Positions 43,009 through 52,084 of a DNA stretch of 64,000 bases are shown piece after piece. Position 1 is the first letter of the stretch. Each line of letters opens with the position of its first letter. The notes beneath the pieces are model-generated. The model did no database searches, was not told the DNA's origin, and saw nothing but the letters and a program-made list of their open reading frames with translations. Location: assembly GCA_002319795.1 (NCBI GenBank), contig DCFU01000048.1:1-64000 (forward strand), written 5' to 3'. The translations under genes were made by a program, and so were the position numbers. Origin of the DNA: Megamonas sp. UBA1796 (lineage in GTDB: Bacteria; Bacillota; Negativicutes; Selenomonadales; Selenomonadaceae).

Positions 43009-44052
43009 ATGAAGGCATTATTTTTGGTAGGCGGAATTGGAAGCCGGCTAAAGGCTATGACAAAGAGGCTGCCGAAACCAATGATTCCAATTTTCGGTAA
43101 ACCATTATTAGCGAGGAACATAGATAGACTTAAAGCCTATGGGGTAGATGAAATTGTTCTCAGCACTTGTTATTTGCCCAACAAAATTGAGGAGTATTTT
43201 GGTGATGGACAGGCATTTGGCATGAAAATATCCTATGTGCATGAACAATCCCCCTTGGGAACTGGAGGAGCAATTCGGAATGCCGCACATCTTTTTGATA
43301 GTACATTTCTTATGTTTAATGGAGATATTGTGAGTGATATAGATTTTACGAAAATGCTGGCTTTTCATAAAAAAAAGAATGCGGCAGTGACGATAGCAGC
43401 CACAGAGGTGGAAGATCCTTCTGCATATGGTGTTTTGGAATATGATGCAGATTCCTGTATCACGGCTTTTCGCGAGAAACCAAGGCTGGGAGAAACGGAT
43501 TCACATCGCATTAATGCAGGAATTTATTTATTTGAACCGCAGATATTACAAGAAATTCCTGCTGAAAAATGTATTTCTATAGAAAAACAAGTTTATCCAT
43601 ATTTGTTGCAGAAAAATATTCGTATGGTACTTTATTACGAGAAAGCATATTGGCGCGATTTGGGTACACCGGAAGATTATTTAAAATTCCAGGAAGACGT
43701 TTTGTCTGGGAAGAGCAGCTTGGTTTCACAAGAACAATTTTCAAAAAATGTCTATGGAATATGCCGTGGAGCAACGATAGCATCGAATGCAAGTATCATT
43801 GAACCAGTTTATATTGCGGGTGGGACCTGTATAGAGGATTACAGTGTTATTGGACCTTATGCGGTTTTGGAAGGGGGGACCATTGTACATAAGGCAGCAG
43901 AACTGGATCATTGTGTTATTTGGCCTAAGGCGGAAATTGGCAGTGGAACAAGAATACATGATGCTGTCGTTTTGGCAGATTCTGTCATTCAGGCGGGAAA
44001 CTATGAACATGCGATACTGACAGGCAACGTTACCTGTTCACGGGCCGGCTGA
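43009..44052 (+). CDS. NDP-sugar pyrophosphorylase (mannose-1-phosphate guanylyltransferase-like)
   Basis: 347-residue nucleotidyltransferase with the N-terminal signature LVGGIGSRLKAMTKRLPKPMIPI, metal-binding FNGDIVSDID and product loop EKPRLGETDSHRINAGIYLF. A C-terminal left-handed beta-helix (about 255-345) is built of hexapeptide-like repeats (ATIASNASIIEPVYIAGGTCIEDYSVIGPYA). Such proteins make GDP-mannose, dTDP-glucose or similar donors; the exact sugar is not decidable. ATG 43009 lies 8 nt after GAGAGGGG; a TTG two codons upstream is less well placed. It leads a glycan operon with the genes at 44067 and 45233 and has no terminator between itself and the CIRCE promoter. Confidence 0.85.
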   Translation: MKALFLVGGIGSRLKAMTKRLPKPMIPIFGKPLLARNIDRLKAYGVDEIVLSTCYLPNKIEEYFGDGQAFGMKISYVHEQSPLGTGGAIRNAAHLFDSTFLMFNGDIVSDIDFTKMLAFHKKKNAAVTIAATEVEDPSAYGVLEYDADSCITAFREKPRLGETDSHRINAGIYLFEPQILQEIPAEKCISIEKQVYPYLLQKNIRMVLYYEKAYWRDLGTPEDYLKFQEDVLSGKSSLVSQEQFSKNVYGICRGATIASNASIIEPVYIAGGTCIEDYSVIGPYAVLEGGTIVHKAAELDHCVIWPKAEIGSGTRIHDAVVLADSVIQAGNYEHAILTGNVTCSRAG

Positions 44053-44066
44053 GAGGAGATGGATTT

Positions 44067-45236
44067 ATGGGAAATAAGAATATAAAGCTTGGTTTCGTGA
44101 GTACGTATCCGCCTCGTGCCTGTGGTATTGCCACATTTACACAGGATTTGGTGCATGAAATGGAAAAGCTTCCTTGTATAGAAAAGCCGGTTATTATAGC
44201 GATGTGCAGTAAAAAATTGTCCTATAGTCCGCGTGTTAAATTGGAAATCGAACAAAAGTCACGTACGAGCTATAGAAAAGCCGCATATAGAGTTAATTAA
44301 TCTATGCTGGATATTGTAGTTATTGAGCATGAATATGGAATATTTGGCGGAAGAGATGGTGACTATATTCTGGATTTTGCTCAAAACCTGAAAAAACCAC
44401 TGGTTACAACGCTGCATACTGTATTGGCAAAACCATCGAAGAATCAGCGTCGGATATTGCAGGAACTTTCGCGGCAGAGTCATCACATAGTGACGATGGC
44501 GCAATTTAGTAAAAAGCTATTGATAAATATCTACGGGATACCAGCAGATAAGATTCAGGTTATTCCGCATGGTGTGCCGTTCATTCAAACCAATGGTACA
44601 CAGGAGGAGCTCAAGTGCAGGGCTGGGCTGGCAGGACGAACGGTGTTAAGTACATTTGGGCTTTTGAACCCGGGGAAGGGGATTGAATATGCTATCCAGG
44701 CCGCAGCCTTAGTCGCAAAAGCATATCCGGATATTATTTATCTGGTTCTTGGAAGAACACATCCTTGTGTAAAAGAGAATTTTGGAGAGGCATACAGGGA
44801 GAAGTTGGAGAAGCTTGTTTCTTTATTAGACATAGAGAAACAGGTTCGTTTTGTTGACAGATATCTGACGAAGAATGAGATAGCGGACTATTTATTTTTG
44901 TCGGACATTTATGTTACACCATATCTGTGCCGAGAGCAGGCAGTAAGCGGGACCCTGGCCTATGCTGCGGGCTATGGGAAGGCTATTGTTTCAACGCCGT
45001 ACAGTTATGCGAAGGAGATGCTGGCACAAGGACGCGGTTTGCTGGCTGCGTTCGCTGATGCAGATTCTCTGGCACAATGTATTTTGGAGCTTTTGCAAAA
45101 TCCAGCGAAAAAAGCAAGGATGGAGTACCTTATGCAGAGAATGGGGAGAACGATGTTGTGGGAACAGGTTGCCTGGGACTATGTAAGGGTTTTTAGCGGG
45201 CTCCAGGGACAGATGCGGGAAGATATGGCAGGATGA
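44067..45236 (+). pseudogene. GT4-type glycosyltransferase interrupted by an in-frame TAA
   Basis: The N-terminal fragment (77 codons: LGFVSTYPPRACGIATFTQDL) and the C-terminal part (IEHEYGIFGGRDGDYILDF, STFGLLNPGKGIEYAIQA, LSDIYVTPYL) are in the same frame. Only TAA at 44298-44300 separates them, at a point where family members continue without a gap (AAYRVN-stop-SMLDIVVIEHEYG). The downstream ATG 44304 has no ribosome site and lacks the N-terminal Rossmann strand. Either a recent nonsense mutation, a base-call error, or readthrough. Full length would be 389 residues. Retaining-type, nucleotide-sugar dependent; overlaps the next gene by 4 nt. Confidence 0.8.
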
Positions 45237-46252
45237 TGAGAAAATATAAAGATGCATACTTGTTTTTGCTAACGGATGATACGGGTATGTTGCAGCATGG
45301 AAAATATACGGTACCAGATCCGCGGTATGGCTATACTACGGATGATAATGCCCGAGCCTTGATTCTGGCAGTAAGGCTGTATGAACAGTTCCACCGAGTA
45401 AGTTATGAGAAGTTGATTTACCGGTATGCAGGCTTTTTACTGCGTGCCCAAAAAGACGATGGAAGGTTTCGCAATTTCATGTCTTATGATCGGCGATGGC
45501 TTGATGACCAAGGATCTGATGATTGTCAGGGACGGTGTGTGTGGGCAATGGCGGTGACCGTCATTGCACCTGCAGTGCCTTGTGGAATCAGAAAACTCAT
45601 GCGTGTTATGCTGCAAAAGGCTTGGCCGCAGTTAGTCAAAATGAAATTCCTGCGTGGCAGGGCTTACGCTTTATTGGGATTGACGCAGCTGCGAGATAGG
45701 GCAATAACACAAGAATTGGGAACGTTCATTGCACCACTTTGCCAAGCCTTTGAAAAGAACCACGAGGTGGATTGGCAATGGTTTGAATCGAAACTTACTT
45801 ACAGCAATGCTTTGCTGCCGTGGGCATTGTTACGAGTCTATACGGTGCAAAAAGATGTGAAGATTTTTGAGGAAGGGTTGGCGGCACTTGACTTTCTGAT
45901 AGAGAAGACTTTTCGTCAGGGGATATTCCAACCGGTTGGCTGTAAGGGGTGGCTGGAGAAAGGTGAAGCTGCAGGGGCTGTATTTGATCAGCAGCCGCTG
46001 GAAGCGGCTGAAATGACAGCTGTGTGCCTTGAAGCATGGAAGATCACGGGTAAAACACTTTATAGAAGGTATGCTGATGCTGCTTTTGCGTGGTATTATG
46101 GAAAAAATGTGCTGCAAACACCGCTCATTGAAAACAGCACAGGGGGCTGTTTTGATGGTTTGGCAGAAGATGGCGTTAATGAGAATCTGGGCGCTGAAAG
46201 CCAAGTAGCCTATGGTATTGCCTGGAGTATGATGTATGAGTTTGCACCTTAA
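45233..46252 (+). CDS. Glycosyltransferase-associated (alpha/alpha)6-barrel-like protein
   Basis: 339 residues, cytosolic, without signal peptide. The start TGMLQHGKYTVPDPRYGYTTDDNARALI is typical of proteins found directly behind GT4 transferases in bacterial mannan or glycan clusters. The remainder is all-helical with regularly spaced W, Y and L, consistent with a six-hairpin glycosidase-like barrel. GLAEDGVNENLGAESQVAYGIAWSMM near the end is a conserved motif. Role is probably in processing the polymer built by the adjacent glycosyltransferase; no activity is proven. ATG 45233 or 45236 overlaps the stop of the preceding gene. A GH130 partner, often present in such clusters, is absent. Confidence 0.65.
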   Translation: MMRKYKDAYLFLLTDDTGMLQHGKYTVPDPRYGYTTDDNARALILAVRLYEQFHRVSYEKLIYRYAGFLLRAQKDDGRFRNFMSYDRRWLDDQGSDDCQGRCVWAMAVTVIAPAVPCGIRKLMRVMLQKAWPQLVKMKFLRGRAYALLGLTQLRDRAITQELGTFIAPLCQAFEKNHEVDWQWFESKLTYSNALLPWALLRVYTVQKDVKIFEEGLAALDFLIEKTFRQGIFQPVGCKGWLEKGEAAGAVFDQQPLEAAEMTAVCLEAWKITGKTLYRRYADAAFAWYYGKNVLQTPLIENSTGGCFDGLAEDGVNENLGAESQVAYGIAWSMMYEFAP

Positions 46253-46333
46253 CAATCCCCAAGCTTTTTGGAAAGATGTACCGGGAGACGCTGGAATACA
46301 TTCGTTGTGAAGAGTTTTTTTATTTTACCTGTA

Positions 46334-46363
46334 TTGGAATAGCTGGGGGATACGTAGTAAAAT
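46334..46363 (+). promoter_or_regulatory. Probable promoter of the SppA-like gene
   Basis: TTGGAA (46334-46339), 18 bp, TAAAAT (46358-46363), 47 nt upstream of the start codon. Confidence 0.55.
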
Positions 46364-46410
46364 AGAGAGACATGCAATATTGCAAATGTGTATTTTAGGA
46401 GTCGGAGAAT

Positions 46411-47211
46411 ATGAGAAATTTCTTTAAGAAAAAAACCAAAATCCAACTGGTGCATCTTACAGGAGCTATTGCAGCTTCGGAGAGTGGAAATATGCTGAAT
46501 CGTCAAGATGGGACAGAGGAATTGCTGGAGACACTGCATGAAATCAAACAGGCAGATGCTATCAAGGGAGTGCTGCTGCGTATTGACAGCCCGGGCGGTA
46601 CGGCCGGAGCTTCCCAGGAGGTGGCGGAGCTTGTGGGTGATATTCGGAAGAAGGGTGTACCGGTTGTAGCATCTATTGCGGACATGGCTTGCAGCGGTGC
46701 TTATATGGTAGCAAGCGCTTGCGACTATATTTTCGCAAACCGGCTGTCAATTACGGGTTCAATCGGTGTCATAATGCAAATACCAAATTATGCGGAACTG
46801 TCGCAGAAGCTGGGAGTTACTTATACGACTATCAAATCTGGGGAGATGAAGGATATAGGCAATCCGGTGCGCCCCATGACGCAGGAGGAGCATATATACC
46901 TTTCGGATATGGCAGCAGAAGCACATCGGGAATTTATTGCATTAGTACAGCAAAACCGACAGATCAGGAATGTTGAACAGATGACAGATGGCCGGTTCGT
47001 TTCGGCTATGGTAGCAAAGGAAAATAACCTGATTGATGCGTTTGGTACATTTTATGATGCGCTGGATTATCTGTATGAAAGACTTGGTGTCGATGAGGAG
47101 AATGTGGATATTATAGAGGATGAGAAACGCCCGGGGCTTCTGTCTCGGCTGCTGGATTTGAAATCCCCTGCAGGGGGAGCTTTGCTGCCGGGAATACGGC
47201 TGCGCCTTTGA
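46411..47211 (+). CDS. Signal peptide peptidase SppA-like serine protease (S49 family)
   Basis: 266 residues with the S49 fold: LRIDSPGGTAGAS oxyanion strand, nucleophile Ser95 in DMACSGAYMVAS, and general-base Lys147 in KSGEMKDIGNP, matching the Ser/Lys dyad of B. subtilis SppA. Family members degrade cleaved signal peptides in the membrane. Unlike them, this protein has no N-terminal membrane helix (MRNFFKKKTKIQLVHLTG runs straight into the first strand), so it may be cytosolic or peripherally bound through its basic N-terminus. GGAG lies 8 nt before the ATG. Own promoter; monocistronic. Confidence 0.88.
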   Translation: MRNFFKKKTKIQLVHLTGAIAASESGNMLNRQDGTEELLETLHEIKQADAIKGVLLRIDSPGGTAGASQEVAELVGDIRKKGVPVVASIADMACSGAYMVASACDYIFANRLSITGSIGVIMQIPNYAELSQKLGVTYTTIKSGEMKDIGNPVRPMTQEEHIYLSDMAAEAHREFIALVQQNRQIRNVEQMTDGRFVSAMVAKENNLIDAFGTFYDALDYLYERLGVDEENVDIIEDEKRPGLLSRLLDLKSPAGGALLPGIRLRL

Positions 47212-47233
47212 GCGCAAATATGTATTTCTTCTA

Positions 47234-47262
47234 TTGATAAAGCGTTTTCCTGGTGTTATAAT
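47234..47262 (+). promoter_or_regulatory. Promoter of the PylC-like gene
   Basis: TTGATA (47234-47239), 17 bp, TATAAT (47257-47262). Start of transcription about 47269, giving a leader of about 205 nt. Confidence 0.75.
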
Positions 47263-47314
47263 GAAGTGCATGAAACAGGCAAGCAATGTTATGATCCATG
47301 AAGCGAGTAATGAG

Positions 47315-47351
47315 GCCCGTTTCCCAAGACTGAGAGTTTTGGGAAACGGGC
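47315..47351 (+). terminator. Leader hairpin / terminator before the PylC-like gene
   Basis: GCCCGTTTCCCAA / TTGGGAAACGGGC, a 13-bp perfect stem with an 11-nt loop, followed by TGTTTATAT. It lies downstream of a good promoter and upstream of the ligase start, so it could be an attenuator; alternatively it ends read-through from the SppA-like gene. A second smaller hairpin (CCTAAG/CTTAGG) follows near 47410-47433. Confidence 0.6.
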
Positions 47352-47473
47352 TGTTTATATATAGAGAGGATTGCCGCTGGAGGTTATGCGCAGCAGGTGG
47401 TTCAGTATCACCTAAGCATGCAGGATACTTAGGCAAAAGAGGTTGAATTGGCATATGGAATGGAGGAAAATAT

Positions 47474-48637
47474 ATGAAAGTGGCGGTTTTGGGAGGAAAG
47501 TTACCGGGAGTTGCAGCTGCTTATCTGGCGCGCAAGGCCAACTGGACCGTCGTGGCAGTAGATCGTCGTGCGGATGCTCCGGTGCGGGGCCTTGCAAATT
47601 TTTTTTACTGCTTTGATGTTTTTGAGCCAGGAGCACTGGAGTGCGTGCTGCGTGGGGTTGATTTTGTGGTGCCGGCTATTGCGCATGCATCCGTGCTGGA
47701 GTATATTTATCGTACGGCAAAAAAGCTGGGGAAAAAAATAATGTATGTTCCGGAGGCTTATGCGGTATATGCATCTATAAAGAGTGCTGAGCAGCTGTTC
47801 ATTACGCAGGGGATTCCTGTGCCAAAGCCATGGCCGGACTGCAGGCTGCCGATCATGGCAAAACCAGCAGCAGAAAATAGCGATAATAAGGTGTGTAAGC
47901 TGTATACGAAGCGTGAGCTTAACACCTTTTGCTTTGTGCATAAGGACTTGAAGCAGTGGGTTATCCAAGAGTTTTTGGAGGGTCCGTTGTATACACTCCA
48001 AATCGTGGCACAAAATGGAAGGTGCCGCAGTCTCCAGGTCACAGAACTGGAAATGGATGAGACATATAGCTGTAAACGTGTATTGGCGCCGGCAGCTATT
48101 CCGGTCGAGGTTATGCAGAACTTTTCGGATTATGCAGTCCGGCTTGCAGATCAATGGAAATTGGATGGTATCATGGAAATCAGGGCCATTTTGCATGAAG
48201 GTGTACTGAAGATGCTCGGGCTGAATGCATGTATGCCGGGACGGACACTTATGGCAACGATGAAATCGAGTGCCATAAATCCCTTCAGAACCTATGTTGA
48301 AGGATCCAGGGAGGGAAATATCTGCGGCGCTACATTTGTGCAGCCCTATTGTCATGTGCTTTGTGAGCATATTTTGGTGACAAAAGAACGGATTAAGGTA
48401 TGCGGGGAAACTATCATGGATTGTTGCGGCCCATTGCATTATCAGGCGGATTTTTTCGGTGCGGATGAAGCGATTACAAGCTTTACTGCGGCGGAACAAC
48501 AGGAACAGTGGGTTGCCACGCTTGTGCTCACAGCATCTTCACGCGAAGCGGTAAGGAAAAAGGAACAGGCTGTCATCCACAATATTATGATGAAATGCGG
48601 TGTACACAGCTATGAGGATTTAATACCAGGAGATTGA
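47474..48637 (+). CDS. PylC-like ATP-grasp ligase
   Basis: 387 residues. The start VAVLGGKLPGVAAAYLARKANWTVVAVDRRADAP resembles PylC, the ligase that joins 3-methylornithine to lysine in pyrrolysine synthesis. An ATP-grasp core follows (PIMAKPAAENSDNKVCKL, WVIQEFLEGPLYTLQIVA, DGIMEIRAILHEGVLKMLGLNACMPGRTLMA). No pylB, pylD, pylS or tRNA-Pyl is recognisable nearby, and window genes do not show in-frame UAG. So it may be a true PylC with a remote pathway, or a relative making another amide-linked amino acid. TGGAGGAAAA precedes the ATG. It is transcribed alone. Confidence 0.7.
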   Translation: MKVAVLGGKLPGVAAAYLARKANWTVVAVDRRADAPVRGLANFFYCFDVFEPGALECVLRGVDFVVPAIAHASVLEYIYRTAKKLGKKIMYVPEAYAVYASIKSAEQLFITQGIPVPKPWPDCRLPIMAKPAAENSDNKVCKLYTKRELNTFCFVHKDLKQWVIQEFLEGPLYTLQIVAQNGRCRSLQVTELEMDETYSCKRVLAPAAIPVEVMQNFSDYAVRLADQWKLDGIMEIRAILHEGVLKMLGLNACMPGRTLMATMKSSAINPFRTYVEGSREGNICGATFVQPYCHVLCEHILVTKERIKVCGETIMDCCGPLHYQADFFGADEAITSFTAAEQQEQWVATLVLTASSREAVRKKEQAVIHNIMMKCGVHSYEDLIPGD

Positions 48638-48698
48638 TTGCTTACAGATATGATTTTGCGGGTATAATTTGGGGATGGAGATTCCTGTAAAACAAAAT

Positions 48699-48730
48699 AA
48701 AGCATAGAGCTGCCGGATGCTCTATGCTTT
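48699..48730 (-). terminator. cydC terminator overlapping the coding end
   Basis: AAAGCATAGAGC (48699-48710) pairs perfectly with 48719-48730 around an 8-nt loop, then T-rich sequence on the minus strand. The stem includes the cydC stop codon (48722-48724) and its last two codons. Confidence 0.8.
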
Positions 48731-50386
48731 GCTGATGTGGATGGTCCTGTCCATGCGGGAAAGCAACGGCAGGTCATGTGTAATGAGAATGAGCGTACGG
48801 TCTTTTTGGTGTTCAAGCAGGACATCGAGAAGGTCGTGCGCAGTTTTTTTATCCAGCCCGGCGGTAGGTTCGTCAAGCAACAGAACAGGTGCCTGAGAGG
48901 CAAGGGCCTGGGCAATGAGGAAGCGCTGGCGCTGCCCGCCCGACAGCAGTCTTCCATTTTCGCCGAGTGGCGTGCCGATTCCTTGCGGCAGGGCTTGTAT
49001 AGCTTTGGACAGTTGTGCTTCATCTAGTGCGTGCCAGATCTCTTTGTCCGTTATGCCGGGATGGAGACACAGAAAGTTTCTGCGTATGGAATCACTGAAG
49101 ATATAGCCATCCTGTGTAGAAGCAGTAAAAAATGAACGAAGTTCCTCTATAGTATAATCGGTATAGGCATGGTCGCCAAATAGGAACTTACCACTGTCTG
49201 GCTCCCAAAGGCGTAACAGCAGATGAAATAATGTGGTTTTTCCAGAGCCGCTTTCACCGATAATCGCAATTTTTTCACCTTTTTGTATGGAAAAGCTCTG
49301 GTTGCGCAGAACAGGCGGTTGTCCTTTATAAGCAAAGGTTATCTGCTCGGCTGAAAGAAGAGGTGAAGCAGATAGCCCTATAGCTGGGAAAACATTTTTT
49401 TCTTTGGGGGATTTGCTGCAGCAGGATGGCAGAATCACTGATGCTGTGTGGGGGAGGGATGGTTCAAGAAGTGCTACAGCTTCCAGGGTACGAGAGAAGG
49501 CTCTGGCAGCATCCGGCAGGGGTTGAAACTCAGTAAGAACCGTTTGTATGGCAAGCAGGTATACGGCGAGCTCGATGCCGCTCATTGTACCAGACACGAC
49601 ACATGGGATCAGTGCGGCAAAGCTTCCTGCAAGTGCGGTGCTGCAGGCGATGGAGGCCAAAGTGTCTGCCAGGTTTTTTTTCTGGCAAATCTTTTGCCTG
49701 GCGCTGGTCAGGGAGCTGGCTTCTGTATTTAATCGGCAGAGAAATATGGCCTGTGCATTTGCGCTCTGAATATCCGTGAGGCCGCCGAGTACATCGAGCA
49801 GCAGGCTCCGATAGCTTTTGTCGGCAGTTGTTTCCTGTGCAGCAGCGTGATTGGCCGATAAAATTGGCAGCAAAAGGCTTAGAAACCAGGCAGCAAATAG
49901 GAGGAGAGCAGGAATAACCGTTATGGGGAGTAAGCAGGCGGACAGACAGAGTGTGAGCAGTAATGTAAGAAGCGGGGGAGCCAGGACCTTGAGATAAAAA
50001 TCGCGGAGACAGTCTATACCAGCCGTCAGATCATGCAACAGAGCTCCCTGACTGGTACCCGGTTCCCTGAGTGGCAACAGTTTTTCTGCTGTAAGGTAGA
50101 GCTGTGCGCGCAGGCGTGTGAGCAGGTGAAAGGTAGCACGATGCGAAAGCCAGCGATCCAGATATCGGAATATAGCGCGCCCTATGCCGGCAGCACGTAC
50201 CAGTGTGATGGCTAAAGCCAGAGTATAAAGAGGTGGATGCAGGGCTGCGGAGGCAATAATCCAGGCGGCGGCGCTCATCAGGATAATAGCTGCAAGTGAA
50301 GAACAGAGACTCATAAAAGCCGCTGGCAGGAAAGACGAAGGAGGAGCCAGATGTAAAAGCTGCAGGCAGGCTGTGTATTTTTTCAT
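48722..50386 (-). CDS. cydC: Heterodimeric ABC transporter subunit CydC (cytochrome bd assembly)
   Basis: 554-residue half-transporter: an N-terminal six-helix membrane domain (about 15-300) and a C-terminal ATPase with Walker A GESGSGKTT, signature LSGGQRQR and Walker B LLLDEPTAG, H-loop THDL. With CydD it exports reductant (glutathione, cysteine) and/or handles heme needed to assemble cytochrome bd. It is the last gene of cydA-cydB-cydD-cydC, its ATG overlapping the cydD stop by 4 nt. The order cydD then cydC matches the classic operon. Confidence 0.92.
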   Translation of the reverse strand: MKKYTACLQLLHLAPPSSFLPAAFMSLCSSLAAIILMSAAAWIIASAALHPPLYTLALAITLVRAAGIGRAIFRYLDRWLSHRATFHLLTRLRAQLYLTAEKLLPLREPGTSQGALLHDLTAGIDCLRDFYLKVLAPPLLTLLLTLCLSACLLPITVIPALLLFAAWFLSLLLPILSANHAAAQETTADKSYRSLLLDVLGGLTDIQSANAQAIFLCRLNTEASSLTSARQKICQKKNLADTLASIACSTALAGSFAALIPCVVSGTMSGIELAVYLLAIQTVLTEFQPLPDAARAFSRTLEAVALLEPSLPHTASVILPSCCSKSPKEKNVFPAIGLSASPLLSAEQITFAYKGQPPVLRNQSFSIQKGEKIAIIGESGSGKTTLFHLLLRLWEPDSGKFLFGDHAYTDYTIEELRSFFTASTQDGYIFSDSIRRNFLCLHPGITDKEIWHALDEAQLSKAIQALPQGIGTPLGENGRLLSGGQRQRFLIAQALASQAPVLLLDEPTAGLDKKTAHDLLDVLLEHQKDRTLILITHDLPLLSRMDRTIHISKA

Positions 50387-52080
50387 GACGGGAACCCTCC
50401 TGCGGATTGTGTTTGGTGGGAATGTACAGAATCTGGCAAAATTCTTCCGGCATCAAGGGAAATAATCTTGTCAGCAAGCTTCAATACAGATGGACGATGT
50501 GCAGCCATGACGATGGTGCGGCGATGGCAAAGCCGGATGATAGCCGCGAGTACAAGCCGCTCATTTTCTGCATCCAGACCGGCCGTGATTTCATCGAGCA
50601 ATAGTATCGGAGTACTGCGGTATATAGCACGTGCGAGACCGAGTCGGCGCATTTGTCCGGCACTCAGTGCGGCATAGCCTTCGCCGAGCATACGGTCTGC
50701 CCCGGCCGGGCTTTCAGCGAGCTCTGTAAGCGCTGCGGCTTGCAGGGCTCGCTGAACGGCTGCTCCATCAGCACTTTTGGCAAACAAAGTTACATTGTCA
50801 CGCAGGCTTGCGCGGAACAGATGCGGCTCTTGTGGCACATAGGTGACATGCTGATGCCAGTTTTGCGGTTCAATGTTGGCGAGTCGTAAATGATTGATAT
50901 ATATATGTCCATCTTGCGGCGTATCGAGCTGCATAAGCAGGCGCAGCACGGTCGATTTACCGGAACCGCTGGTGCCGGTAAGTACTGTGAAGCTGCCGGC
51001 GGGAACGTCGAAACTTAGCTTTTCGAGTACCAGAGCTGCACGCCCGGGATAATGATAACTTACTTCTGAGAAACGTAAAGTGGGAGGCATCTGTGTTTGC
51101 ATGCTGTATTGGCCTGTGCTTGTGTGTGCATCCGGCATATGGATGAAGGATAACAGTTTTTTGGCAGCTGTTGCCGCATTCATGCCAGCATGGAAGGCTA
51201 TGCCGCTTTGACGCAGGGGACGATAAAATTCGGGTGAGATGAGCAAAGCAAAAAAGGCAATCTCAAAGGAAAGAGTGCCAGCGAGCAGCCTGAGGCCGAC
51301 ACTTACCGAAATCAGTGCAATAGAAAGTGTGGTGATGAGTTCGAGTACAAAAGCGGATACAAAGGCCAACCGCAGTACATGCAGAGAGGCAGCGGAGAAA
51401 TCTTCGCTTAGTGTATGCAGCAAGGCCAGCTGTGAATGACTGCGATTGAAGATTTTTAGCATGGACATACCGCGTAAAAGCTCGGCGAATCCCTGACTGA
51501 GTTCGGTAAGGCGCAGCCATTGTGTTGCACTGGCTGCCTGTGTGAGCCGCCCAATCAGATAAAGAAGAAACGGAGCTATGGGAAGTGTGATGAGAAAAAT
51601 CATGGCGGTCCAAAAATCAGCACCTGCTGCGATGGCGAAAAAAAACGGCAACAGGACAAGTGCCTCCAGCAACTGCGGTAAGAAACGGCTGAAGAAGTCG
51701 TCCAGCCCATCCGTTGTTTCCAGGACGAGTGTGAGCAGTTCGCCGCCTCCAGTGAGATCAGCGGACAGAGGAGAGCGTGCGAGCAGCGCAGCATGCAGCT
51801 TCTGCCTTATGTTATCACGAACTGCCAGGGATATAGAATCGGCTGTTGCTGCAAGGGGCAGCCCCACAAAGCTGCGCAGGCATATGACAAAAAGCAGCAC
51901 CTGAAGATAAGGTGCTGCTTCGTCAAAACCCATATGGTGCAAAAAGACACCGTTGAGAATATAAGCTGTATCCCAGGCGACGCCAGCTGCACATATGCCT
52001 GTGCAAAGCTCAAAAAGCATAAGGACTATGAGTTTTTTTCTATAAGGTTCCAATACAGTAAAAACAATATGTTTATTCAT
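50383..52080 (-). CDS. cydD: Heterodimeric ABC transporter subunit CydD
   Basis: 565-residue partner of CydC. Membrane domain about 15-310 with the conserved TGGGELLTLVLETTDGLDDFFSRFLPQ loop. ATPase domain with GTSGSGKST, LSAGQMRRLGLARAI (signature LSAGQ) and LLLDEITAGLD, in which Ile replaces the usual Pro of the Walker B extension. It follows cydB by 4 nt. The asymmetry between the two ATPase halves is normal for CydDC. Confidence 0.92.
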   Translation of the reverse strand: MNKHIVFTVLEPYRKKLIVLMLFELCTGICAAGVAWDTAYILNGVFLHHMGFDEAAPYLQVLLFVICLRSFVGLPLAATADSISLAVRDNIRQKLHAALLARSPLSADLTGGGELLTLVLETTDGLDDFFSRFLPQLLEALVLLPFFFAIAAGADFWTAMIFLITLPIAPFLLYLIGRLTQAASATQWLRLTELSQGFAELLRGMSMLKIFNRSHSQLALLHTLSEDFSAASLHVLRLAFVSAFVLELITTLSIALISVSVGLRLLAGTLSFEIAFFALLISPEFYRPLRQSGIAFHAGMNAATAAKKLLSFIHMPDAHTSTGQYSMQTQMPPTLRFSEVSYHYPGRAALVLEKLSFDVPAGSFTVLTGTSGSGKSTVLRLLMQLDTPQDGHIYINHLRLANIEPQNWHQHVTYVPQEPHLFRASLRDNVTLFAKSADGAAVQRALQAAALTELAESPAGADRMLGEGYAALSAGQMRRLGLARAIYRSTPILLLDEITAGLDAENERLVLAAIIRLCHRRTIVMAAHRPSVLKLADKIISLDAGRILPDSVHSHQTQSAGGFPS

Positions 52081-52084
52081 CGGA

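Noticed and set aside
47501..48499. 332-residue frame antisense to the PylC-like gene
   Set aside because: No family features, Cys/His/Ile-rich shadow translation; the sense frame has a clear ATP-grasp pattern.
47212..48721. tRNA-Pyl or other pyl genes beside the PylC-like ligase
   Set aside because: No tRNA-like fold with CUA anticodon and no PylB, PylD or PylS frame on either side within the window.
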